Source of the DNA: Streptomyces drozdowiczii
GTDB taxonomy: Bacteria > Actinomycetota > Actinomycetes > Streptomycetales > Streptomycetaceae
Length of the DNA stretch: 64,000 nucleotides
Assembly: GCF_026167665.1 (NCBI RefSeq)
Contig: NZ_CP098740.1
Span: 6,200,001-6,264,000 of the forward strand
Direction: 5' to 3'
This document shows, one piece after another, positions 55,761 to 63,240 of this stretch (position 1 is the stretch's first letter; the number at the start of each line of letters is the position of its first letter). The notes beneath the pieces were generated by a model. That model ran no database searches. It was not told the origin of the DNA and saw nothing but the letters and a program-made list of their open reading frames with translations. The translations under genes and the position numbers were made by a program.

Positions 55761-56600
55761 ATGACTGAGGCCGCCACCACCACCGCCCCCTTCCCGCCCG
55801 CCGAGGACGCGGTGCGCGACCTGTACGGTCCGGGGATCACCGCCTGCCGCGGGGCGTTCACCCCGGAGTGGGCGGACCGGATGCGCGAGGACATCGACGC
55901 GGCGTTCGCCGAGGCGCGCGGCCGGGAGGGCGGCGCGGTCGGCCGCGGCCCGCACCGCTACTACGTGGAGATCCACCCCGAGCAGCTGCGGGGCTTCGTG
56001 GACCTGGTCGACCACCCCTGGGTGCGCGCGGTGAGCGAGGCGGTCCTCGGCCCCGACTACCGGATCGTGGAGCTGGGCTTCGACGTGCCGCTGGCCGGGG
56101 CGGTGAACCAGCCCTGGCACCGCGACTTCCCGATGCCGGAGGAGACCCGCCGCGACCGCCGGCTCACCTCGCTGGCGTTCAACCTCACGGCCGTCGACAC
56201 CCGGGAGGACATGGGCCCGTTCGAGATCGCGCCCGGCACCCAGTGGGACGACGGCGCCCGCTTCGGACACGCGATGTTCCCGCGCCGCGAGGACTACCCG
56301 CGCTACGCGGCCCTGGCCGAGCGCAAGTACCCGCAGCGGGGCGACATCTCGGCCCGGTCGGCCCTGACCATCCACCGGGGCACGGCCAACCGGTCGCAGG
56401 ACCCGCGCCCGGTCCTGGTGCTCGGGGTGGACGCCCCGGGGGCGGGGAACGACGGCCACCACGACATGGCGGTCACCCGGGGCTTCTGGGAGTCGCTGCC
56501 CGAGCGGGTCCGGGCACACCTGGTCTGCCCGGTGGTCGATGAACTCGCGCCCATCGTGCAGAAGCACACCATCGAGGGCCTGGTGATGGGCGACGCCTGA
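55761..56600 (+). CDS. Phytanoyl-CoA dioxygenase-family Fe(II)/2-oxoglutarate oxygenase
   Basis: 279 residues, no signal peptide. The double-stranded beta-helix iron triad is visible: HxD in NQPWHRDFPMP and the distal His in ALTIHRGTANRSQDPRPVLVLG, with the Arg of the latter as 2-oxoglutarate anchor. GAGG lies upstream of ATG 55761. The family hydroxylates very diverse small molecules, so the substrate is unknown. Its placement between a sugar repressor and glycosidases, behind the LacI palindrome, suggests it acts on a glycan-derived compound or aglycone released by this locus; this is inference. Confidence 0.84.
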   Translation: MTEAATTTAPFPPAEDAVRDLYGPGITACRGAFTPEWADRMREDIDAAFAEARGREGGAVGRGPHRYYVEIHPEQLRGFVDLVDHPWVRAVSEAVLGPDYRIVELGFDVPLAGAVNQPWHRDFPMPEETRRDRRLTSLAFNLTAVDTREDMGPFEIAPGTQWDDGARFGHAMFPRREDYPRYAALAERKYPQRGDISARSALTIHRGTANRSQDPRPVLVLGVDAPGAGNDGHHDMAVTRGFWESLPERVRAHLVCPVVDELAPIVQKHTIEGLVMGDA

Positions 56601-56605
56601 CGGAG

Positions 56606-56638
56606 CCGGGGCCCGGCGGACGAACCGCCGGGCCCCGG
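56606..56638. terminator. 14-bp stem, bidirectional terminator
   Basis: CCGGGGCCCGGCGG (56606-56619) and CCGCCGGGCCCCGG (56625-56638) are perfectly complementary over a five-base loop between the converging PhyH and GH2 genes. Confidence 0.85.
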
Positions 56639-56657
56639 ACACGCGTGTCACCTCATC

Positions 56658-59003
56658 TCAGGGTGCCCAGGGCGCCTCCACCGCCCAGGTGGTGTCCTCG
56701 GTGAAGGTGGCCGGGTTGTCCCAGTCGTGTCCGCCGCCCGGAGTGGCGAGCCACACCTCCGACTTGATGTGCCGCAGATAGCTGCCCGGTAGGTTCGCGC
56801 TGGTCAGCCGCACCCCGCCGGTGCCGGCGACCGCGCACCAGGTGGCGTCGGCCTTGTAGAGCGCGGAGCCGTCGTTCGCCTCGCGGCGGACCCGGAAGTC
56901 CCGGTGGCGCAGGTACTCGCCCGGGTAGTTGCGCGACTCGAACGAGTAGCAGTTGCCGTTCGCCAGGCCCGGCACGATCTTCCAGGTGGCGTCGTTCTTC
57001 AGCAGCGCGCTGCTGTTGCCGTCGACCACCTCGGTGAAGGCGAGCGCGTCCTGGTGGCGCAGATACTTGTTGGTGTAGCCGGGCGTGGTGACCCGCAGGG
57101 ACTTGTAGCCCCCGGTGGGCAGGGTCACCGGCGGAGCCGGGTTCTTCGAGGCGTTGATGAGCGCCTGGTTCGCGGCCCGCACCCGGGCCGTGTCCACCTT
57201 GACGACCTGGCGGTCGTAGGTGAGCAGCCCGTTGGCCTCGTTCTCCACATCGGTGATCTCGGTGTAGACCGAGGCGGAGAGGCCCGCCGGGAGCTGGCCG
57301 ATCCGGATGCCGTCGATGAGCCCGACGAACCGGTTGTTCAGCGCGGCGATGCTCGGCTGGTCCTCGTAACTGAAGCCGCCGCCGGGGAACCACTCGTGCC
57401 CGGGGACCTTGTAGCCGAGGCCGCCGAACTCGCCGAGGACGGCCGCCCGGGTCGCGGTCGGCGCGGTGTTGCCGGGGCCGACGTAGATGTGGTTGTCGAC
57501 CACGTCGCCGTTGCCGCCGTCCACCGAGCCGCAGCAGTTGACCCCGCTCATGTTGTCGACCAGCCGGGTCGGGTCGTACGCCTTGACCTCGTTGGCGATC
57601 CTGGCCTGGTCGTACTGCCCCCAGCCCTCGTTCTGGTCCACCCACATGACCAGCGACGGCGAGCTGCGGTGCTGGTCGATGATCGCGTGGAACTCGGCCT
57701 CCCACTGGGTGCGGGCCGCCGAACTCGGGGACTTGCCGGTGTCCATGGCCGGCATGTCCTGCCAGACCAGGAGCCCCAGCTTGTCCGCCCAGTAGAACCA
57801 GCGCTGCGGTTCGACCTTGATGTGCTTGCGGACCATGTTGAACCCGAGGTCCTTGTGGGCCTGGAGGTCCGACTTCAGGGCAGCGTCGGTCGGCGCGGTG
57901 TAGATGCCGTCCGGCCAGTAGCCCTGGTCCAGGGTGCCCGTCTGGAAGACGAACTTGCCGTTCAGGACCGGCCGCAGGACGTTGTCGACCTTCGCGATCG
58001 CGATCGAGCGCATCCCGGTGTAGCTGCCGACCGAGTCCGTCACCGCCGAACCGTCGAGCAGTTCCGCCTTGACGTCGTAGAGGAACGGGTCGTCCGGAGT
58101 CCACAGATGCGTGTTCGGCACCGGCACGGAGACCGTGGAGCCGACCGTACCGCTGGCCGTGCCGACCACGGTGCCGCCGCTGGAGACGGTGACCCTGGCC
58201 GTACGCCCCGAGGCGGAGTCGGCCTGCACCTTCACCCGCAGGGTGCTGTCGCCCAGGTTCGGCGTCATGTCCAGCCGGGTGATGTGCGCGGCGGCGACCG
58301 GCTCCAGCCACACCGTCTGCCAGATGCCGGAGGCCGCGGTGTAGAAGATCCCGCCCCCGCTGTGCGGCTGCACATCATTGATCCGCTGCTTGCCGACCGC
58401 CTGGCCGCCCGTCTGCGTCGGGTCGTAGACGGACACCACGATCGTGTTCGTACCGCCGTTGAGCTGCGGAGTGATGTCGTACGAGAACGAGTCGTAGCCG
58501 CCCTTGTGCGCGCCCACCTGGGTGCCGTTCACCCAGACCGTGGTCTGCCAGTCGGACGCGCCGAAGTTGAGCACGGTCCGGCGGCCGTTCCAGTTCGACG
58601 GCACGGTGAAGGTGCGCTTGTACCAGAGCTTGTCGTTCTCGGTGATCCTGCGCTGGATGCCCGAGAGCGCGGACTCGGCGACGAACGGCACCCGGATCTG
58701 GTCCGGCCACGACGACGGCTGCCCGGCGTCCCGGCCGGTCACCGCGAAGTCCCAGATGCCGTTGAGGTTGGCCCAGTCGGACCGGGTCAGCTGCGGGCGC
58801 GGATACTCCGGCAGCGGCTTGTCGACCGGGACCTGGTTGGTCCAGGGCGTCGTCATCGGCGGCGTCTTGGGCGACCAGGACGCGGCACCGGCCGGCGAGG
58901 CGCCGACCCCGACGAGCGCGGAGGACACCAGCGCCAGCAGGCCGGTCGTCGCGATCGCCCGTCTCCACCACGGCTTTCGGCCGGGTACTCGTAAACGGCT
59001 CAC
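56658..59003 (-). CDS. Secreted GH2 glycosidase with C-terminal AbfB arabinose-binding domain
   Basis: 781 residues. GTG 59003 (AAGGAGACG upstream) begins VSRLRVPGRKPWWRRAIATTGLLALVSSA, a signal peptide ending near AGAAS. The GH2 part shows LNFGASDWQTTVWVNG, RKHIKVEPQRWFYWADKLGLLVWQD, acid/base Glu in VDQNEGWGQYD near residue 459 and nucleophile Glu in VLGEFGGLG. The C-terminus (about 631-775) is an AbfB/CBM42 beta-trefoil with repeated YLRHQDALAF, YLRHRDFRV and YLRHIKSEV turns, which bind arabinofuranose side chains. It is downstream of the GH127 gene by 73 bases and so in the same operon; frame is intact. It is clearly related to the GH2 at 51-54.5 kb but with different accessory domains. 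Confidence 0.88.
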   Translation of the reverse strand: MSRLRVPGRKPWWRRAIATTGLLALVSSALVGVGASPAGAASWSPKTPPMTTPWTNQVPVDKPLPEYPRPQLTRSDWANLNGIWDFAVTGRDAGQPSSWPDQIRVPFVAESALSGIQRRITENDKLWYKRTFTVPSNWNGRRTVLNFGASDWQTTVWVNGTQVGAHKGGYDSFSYDITPQLNGGTNTIVVSVYDPTQTGGQAVGKQRINDVQPHSGGGIFYTAASGIWQTVWLEPVAAAHITRLDMTPNLGDSTLRVKVQADSASGRTARVTVSSGGTVVGTASGTVGSTVSVPVPNTHLWTPDDPFLYDVKAELLDGSAVTDSVGSYTGMRSIAIAKVDNVLRPVLNGKFVFQTGTLDQGYWPDGIYTAPTDAALKSDLQAHKDLGFNMVRKHIKVEPQRWFYWADKLGLLVWQDMPAMDTGKSPSSAARTQWEAEFHAIIDQHRSSPSLVMWVDQNEGWGQYDQARIANEVKAYDPTRLVDNMSGVNCCGSVDGGNGDVVDNHIYVGPGNTAPTATRAAVLGEFGGLGYKVPGHEWFPGGGFSYEDQPSIAALNNRFVGLIDGIRIGQLPAGLSASVYTEITDVENEANGLLTYDRQVVKVDTARVRAANQALINASKNPAPPVTLPTGGYKSLRVTTPGYTNKYLRHQDALAFTEVVDGNSSALLKNDATWKIVPGLANGNCYSFESRNYPGEYLRHRDFRVRREANDGSALYKADATWCAVAGTGGVRLTSANLPGSYLRHIKSEVWLATPGGGHDWDNPATFTEDTTWAVEAPWAP

Positions 59004-59076
59004 AGGTTCGTCTCCTTGATTCGGTTCGGCCCCCGGGGGACGGGAGCGGTCTGGGGGAGGCGCGGCGCGCCGGGAA

Positions 59077-61521
59077 TCAGACGAGCTGCCAGAGGTGGTC
59101 GTCGGTGCCGTTGTCGTCGTACTGCACGACATGGGCGCTGTCGGCCGTGGACATGTTGTCGACGCCGAGGACCTTGCCGGAGTGGCGGTTGCGGATGCGG
59201 TACCAGCCGCCGCCGTCCGGGACGAGCTGCCAGAGGTGGTCGTCGGTGCCGTTGTCGTCGAACTGGACGACATGGGCGCTGTTGTCCATCGACATGTTGT
59301 CGACGCCGAGGACCTTGCCCGAGTGGTGGTTGCGGATGCGGTACCAGCCGTCGCCCTCCGCGACCAGCCGCCAGTCGTGGTCGTCGGTCCCCGTGTCCCC
59401 GAACTGCACGACGTGCGCGCTGTTGGCGGTGGACATGACGTCGACGCCCAGGACCTTGCCCGAGTGGCGGTTGCGGATGCGGTACCAGCGGTCCGCGAGC
59501 CACGGTTCCGCGCCCGGGTCCGCGGTCGGGAACGAGGTGATGCGCAGCCGGGCCGCCCCCATCGGCACGAGGGTGACCTCCTCCACCGGCTCGGTGCTGC
59601 GGGCCGGCGAGTCCTGGAGCGGGGCCACGACGTGCTCGTCGTCGGCCGTCCACTCAGGGATGCGGCGCGCCTTCGCGGTGATGGACAGCGGGGTGCCGTC
59701 GAGCGTGAAGGGGTTGCCGGCCTTCACCCCGCGGGCGCTGTGGTGGCGCAGGGAGGCGGCGGGCTTCTTCGGGTCCAGGACGAGCCCGTAGTTCCACGGG
59801 CCGGTCGCGTGGACCGCGTACTCGGGGAACCGGTCGCTGCCGCCGATGCGCTCGTACGACTCACCGATGCGCAGCGAGTACGTGAGCGGGCCGCGGTCCA
59901 CGCTGACGGAGTTCCGGTTGTCCGCCCAGGTGCGTACGGTGGTGCGCTGCGGGAAGCGCAGGGTGACCCGGTCCCCGTCGGCCCAGGTGCGGTCGATCCG
60001 GGTGAAGGCGGGGCCGGCCGGGGCGGCCACGCGCCGCCCGTTCACCGCGATCTCGGGGGCGTCGCACCAGGCCGGGACGCGCAGCACCAGCGGGAAGGCC
60101 AGCCGCTTGGGGGCCTTCAGGGTGAGGGTGACGGTGTCCGTGAAGGGGTAGTCCGTCTCCTCGGTGAACGTGACCTCGGTGCCGCCGGCGACCTTGGCCC
60201 TCACCTCGCAGGCGGCGTACATGGCGGCGGCCAGGCCCCCGTCGGGGGTGGCGAGCCACAGCTCCTCGGTGAAGTACGGCCAGCCCATGCCGTAGTTGTG
60301 CGGGCAGCAGCGGTACTGGTCGACGCCCGGCAGGAACGCCTGCATGGCGAACCCGTTCTGGAACTGGCGCTCCGACTTGGGCACGTTGTCCAGGTCCACG
60401 CTGTTGGCGCTGGTGATGTAGTGGATCGCCTTGCCCGAGGGATCGAGCGAGGCGGGCAGCGAGTTGAACGCCAGCTCCTCGCAGCGGTCGGCCCACAGCG
60501 GGTCGCCGGTGATCCGGGTCAGCAGCTGGTGGCTGGCCATGAACTCCACGATCCCGCAGGTCTCGAAGCCCTGCCGGGGGTCGCCGTGCCCGGGCCGCGC
60601 GTTCTCGTCCCCGGCGAAACCGCCGCCGGGGAACTGCCCGTACTGGTCCATGGCCTTGCCGTACGTCCCGTACGTGTCCCGGGTGTCCTGCGCCGAGCCG
60701 CTGCGCAGCGCGTACTGGGCGGGCTCGCGGAAGCCCTGGGCGATGTTCACGTTGTGCGGGTTGACCAGGTTGTCGCCCCAGTCGGCACCGTACGTGTGGA
60801 TCTTGTCGGCGAGGTCCATCAGGAAGCTGTCGCCGGTCCGGTTGTACAGCCAGAAGACGCTGTCCAGGCCGTCGCCCCAGCGCAGGGCGATCCAGCTGGT
60901 GTTGAAGGCGCCCGGGCCCTGGGTGTTCATGTACCGGAAGAAGCGGCTCAGGAAGGGGATGATCCGGGTGTCCCCGGTGTACTCCTGCCAGGAGCGCAGG
61001 GCCTGCACCAGCGGCAGGAACGGCCAGAAGTCCGGGCCGCCGTTGAGCGAGGTGCGCAGCGCCTTCGGGCCGAAGAACCCGTCGGACTGCTGGGTGGCCA
61101 GGATCGCGTCGAACCAGCGGCGCACCGCCGCGAGGGCCTTCGCGTCGCCGGTGACGATCGCCAGGTCGGTGTAGCCGCGCAGCCAGTACGGGACCTCCTC
61201 CCAGCCGCCGAGGTCGGGGCGGACCCAGCCGGTGGCCGAGAAGTCGAGGAAGTGCGAGAACTCCTCGTACCGGCCGCAGAGCCCGTCGAGCTGGAGCTTC
61301 AGCTGACCGGCGAGCCAGCCGCGCGCGGTGACCTGGCCGGGCGGGAGCTTCAGGAAGGCGGTGGGGTGCAGGGGCGCGGCGTTGGGGGAGTAGTGGCCGC
61401 CGTGCGCGGGCCGCACCCGGTGCTCGGCGGCGGTCGCGGTGGCCGACCAGCGGCCGGCCGCCGTGGTGGCGGCGACGGTGGCGAGCGCGGTGGTCATGAG
61501 CTGCCTGCGGTTCAGGGGCAT
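59077..61521 (-). CDS. Secreted GH127 beta-L-arabinofuranosidase with ricin-type lectin tail
   Basis: 814 residues. An N-terminal RR signal (MPLNRRQLMTTALATVAATTAAG) suggests Tat export. The GH127 (DUF1680) barrel shows WLRGYTDLAIVTGD and HNVNIAQGFREPAQY, and all four zinc-site residues known from HypBA1 can be placed: Glu and Cys in GFETCGIVEFM near 318, and the adjacent cysteines in YRCCPHNYGMGW near 404, one of which is the nucleophile. A beta-sandwich follows, then three 47-residue ricin B-type repeats (WYRIRN-x-HSGKVLGVD). It releases beta-L-arabinofuranose, for example from hydroxyproline-rich plant glycoproteins. First gene of an operon with the AbfB-GH2; divergent from the ABC importer. 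Confidence 0.9.
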   Translation of the reverse strand: MPLNRRQLMTTALATVAATTAAGRWSATATAAEHRVRPAHGGHYSPNAAPLHPTAFLKLPPGQVTARGWLAGQLKLQLDGLCGRYEEFSHFLDFSATGWVRPDLGGWEEVPYWLRGYTDLAIVTGDAKALAAVRRWFDAILATQQSDGFFGPKALRTSLNGGPDFWPFLPLVQALRSWQEYTGDTRIIPFLSRFFRYMNTQGPGAFNTSWIALRWGDGLDSVFWLYNRTGDSFLMDLADKIHTYGADWGDNLVNPHNVNIAQGFREPAQYALRSGSAQDTRDTYGTYGKAMDQYGQFPGGGFAGDENARPGHGDPRQGFETCGIVEFMASHQLLTRITGDPLWADRCEELAFNSLPASLDPSGKAIHYITSANSVDLDNVPKSERQFQNGFAMQAFLPGVDQYRCCPHNYGMGWPYFTEELWLATPDGGLAAAMYAACEVRAKVAGGTEVTFTEETDYPFTDTVTLTLKAPKRLAFPLVLRVPAWCDAPEIAVNGRRVAAPAGPAFTRIDRTWADGDRVTLRFPQRTTVRTWADNRNSVSVDRGPLTYSLRIGESYERIGGSDRFPEYAVHATGPWNYGLVLDPKKPAASLRHHSARGVKAGNPFTLDGTPLSITAKARRIPEWTADDEHVVAPLQDSPARSTEPVEEVTLVPMGAARLRITSFPTADPGAEPWLADRWYRIRNRHSGKVLGVDVMSTANSAHVVQFGDTGTDDHDWRLVAEGDGWYRIRNHHSGKVLGVDNMSMDNSAHVVQFDDNGTDDHLWQLVPDGGGWYRIRNRHSGKVLGVDNMSTADSAHVVQYDDNGTDDHLWQLV
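59080..59502 (-). repeat. Three tandem 141-bp repeats coding ricin-type lobes
   Basis: The 3' end of the GH127 gene consists of three tandem 141-bp units beginning near 59080, 59221 and 59362. They encode 47-residue lobes, the first two almost identical at DNA level (for example GACGAGCTGCCAGAGGTGG in both), the third more diverged. Similarity at silent positions points to recent duplication or gene conversion. Confidence 0.85.
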
Positions 61522-61670
61522 GGGGGAGGGCTCCTGCTCTGCCGGACCTGGAACTCCGGCTTGGGAATGCGCATGACAAAAGAGGGTGGCGCCACGGCGC
61601 GTCGGCATGGACCGGCTGCGCGCATGACGAAGAGCGCCGTCGCGATCCGTACGGAGGGCGCGGCACCTTT

Positions 61671-61684
61671 CTGCAACGTTGGAA
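61671..61684. promoter_or_regulatory. LacI-type operator (GH127 side)
   Basis: CTGCAACGTTGGAA matches TTGCAACGTTGCAA at 12 of 14 positions. It is 150 bases upstream of the GH127 start, in the control region shared with the ABC importer. Confidence 0.7.
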
Positions 61685-61838
61685 AATGGGGTTCCGGCGG
61701 TATGACAGCACGCCGTCAGGCGGCTGTCCAGAGGTACGACGGCAACGTTCGCGTCCGGGTGCCGGAGCCGGACGAAGTGGCTGCGACACATTTTGGAAAC
61801 GCATCGACAACGCTCTTGCCGCCCGTGCCGCACCGCCT

Positions 61839-61852
61839 ATATAACGTTGTAA
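61839..61852. promoter_or_regulatory. LacI-type operator (ABC importer side)
   Basis: ATATAACGTTGTAA matches TTGCAACGTTGCAA at 10 of 14 positions, including the full AACGTTG core. The surrounding CCTATATAACG is unusually A/T-rich for this genome and could overlap a -10 element. Confidence 0.55.
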
Positions 61853-62033
61853 ACCGAGCCGCCGAGAGGCCGCGCAGGCTCTCACGACCGCAGTTTGTGC
61901 AGCTAGGGGCCGTCTCCTAGCGGGGCCGTGAGTGCAGTGACATCAGCCGCCGCGCAGCGGCCGATGCATCGTCCAGCCATGACCGACCGCACGCCCTCCG
62001 GCGTGCCGTCATCCCGCCAAGGAGCTCCCGCGC

Positions 62034-63122
62034 ATGATGATCCAGCGTCGATCCCGTACCCTCGCCGTGGCCTGCGTCCTCGCCGCCACCGCCACGCTGG
62101 CCGTTTCCGGCTGCTCCAAGTCGGAGGGCTCGGACAACAACGCGAGCAGCGACAGCAGCCAGGCAGCGCAGGCGGCCAAGACCCCCGAGTCCTCGTCCGG
62201 TTCGGGCTGCTCGCTCCAGAGCTACGGCGCCCCGAAGCTCGACCTGAAGAACGCGGTCGTCGGCTTCTCCCAGTCGGAGAAGGAGGCCAACCCGTTCCGT
62301 ATCGCCGAGACCCAGTCCATCAAGGACGAGGCGAAGAAGATCGGCGTCAAGAAGCTGCTCACCACCAACGCCCAGTCGCAGCTGTCCAAGCAGATCAGCG
62401 ACATCCAGGACATGCTCGCCCAGGGAGCCCAGTTCCTCATCGTCGCCCCGCTGAACTCGGACGGCCTGGAGCCGGCCCTCAAGGCCGCCGCCGCCAAGAA
62501 GGTCCCGGTCCTCACCGTCGACCGCAAGCTCAACGCCACCGCCTGCAAGGACTACGTGGCCTTCCTGGGCTCCGACTTCGTGGAGCAGGGCAAGCGCGCC
62601 GCCGACGCGATGATCAAGGCGACCGGCGGCAAGGGCAAGGTCGCCATCCTCCTCGGTTCGTCGGGCAACAACGTCACCACCGACCGCACCAAGGGCTTCG
62701 TGGACCAGCTCAAGGCCAAGGCCCCCGACATGGAGATCGTCGCCCAGCAGACCGGTGAGTTCGCCCGCGACAAGGGCCAGCAGGTCACCGAGCAGCTGAT
62801 CCAGTCCAAGCCCGGTATCACCGCCATCTACGCGGAGAACGACGAGATGGGCCTCGGCGCCGTCACCGCGGTGAAGGCCGCCGGCAAGAAGCCCGGCAAG
62901 GACATCAAGATCGTCTCCGTCGACGGCACCCGCAACGCCGTCCAGGCCATCGTCAACGGCGAGTACAACGCCGTCATCGAGTCCAACCCGCGCTTCGGCC
63001 CGCTGGCCTTCGCGACCGCCCAGAAGTTCTACGGCGGCGAGGAGATCCCCGAGAACGTCATCATCAGCGACCGCTCGTACGACGAGGCCAACGCCAAGTC
63101 CACGGTCGGCAACGCGTTCTGA
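62034..63122 (+). CDS. Sugar ABC importer, periplasmic-type binding lipoprotein (YtfQ/ribose class)
   Basis: 362 residues. A lipoprotein signal (TLAVACVLAATATLAVSGCSKSEG) and a Ser/Ala/Gln-rich spacer lead into a family-4/ribose-type binding fold: AVVGFSQSEKEANPFRIAETQSIKDE, GAQFLIVAPLNSDGLEPALKAAAAKKVPVLTVDR, KVAILLGSSGNNVTTDRTKGF, GITAIYAENDEMGLGAV and IVSVDGTRNAVQAIV. The opening resembles YtfQ, which binds furanose sugars, so L-arabinofuranose liberated by the adjacent GH127 is a reasonable ligand. AAGGAG precedes ATG 62034 (a second ATG follows directly). Confidence 0.87.
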   Translation: MMIQRRSRTLAVACVLAATATLAVSGCSKSEGSDNNASSDSSQAAQAAKTPESSSGSGCSLQSYGAPKLDLKNAVVGFSQSEKEANPFRIAETQSIKDEAKKIGVKKLLTTNAQSQLSKQISDIQDMLAQGAQFLIVAPLNSDGLEPALKAAAAKKVPVLTVDRKLNATACKDYVAFLGSDFVEQGKRAADAMIKATGGKGKVAILLGSSGNNVTTDRTKGFVDQLKAKAPDMEIVAQQTGEFARDKGQQVTEQLIQSKPGITAIYAENDEMGLGAVTAVKAAGKKPGKDIKIVSVDGTRNAVQAIVNGEYNAVIESNPRFGPLAFATAQKFYGGEEIPENVIISDRSYDEANAKSTVGNAF

Positions 63123-63166
63123 TCCCAGCCGGCCCCAACTGCCCGTACCGGCTCCGTCGGTTCACC

Positions 63167-63196
63167 GCCGCCGTGGCGCTCCCCCGCCACGGCGGC
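63167..63196 (+). terminator. Hairpin between binding-protein and ATPase genes
   Basis: GCCGCCGTGGCG (63167-63178) is complementary to CGCCACGGCGGC (63185-63196). Such hairpins inside ABC operons act as partial terminators or RNA stabilisers and keep the binding protein in excess over the membrane complex. Confidence 0.65.
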
Positions 63197-63240
63197 CACC
63201 GGGCCCCCATCCTTGGAAGAGCGGAAGGCCAAGACCAGCC

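Larger units (their letters stand above)
61522..62033. other. Divergent control region between GH127 and the ABC importer
   Basis: About 510 bases without a credible gene, notably less GC-rich than its flanks. It carries at least two palindromes related to TTGCAACGTTGCAA (listed separately) and a weaker GGCAACGTTCGC at 61741-61752. The promoters of the leftward GH127-GH2 operon and the rightward ABC operon must both be here. Confidence 0.55.

Noticed and set aside
59080..59502. Direct repeats considered as a CRISPR or non-coding satellite
   Set aside because: Units are 141 bp, contiguous without spacers, and keep the reading frame of the ricin-type lobes.
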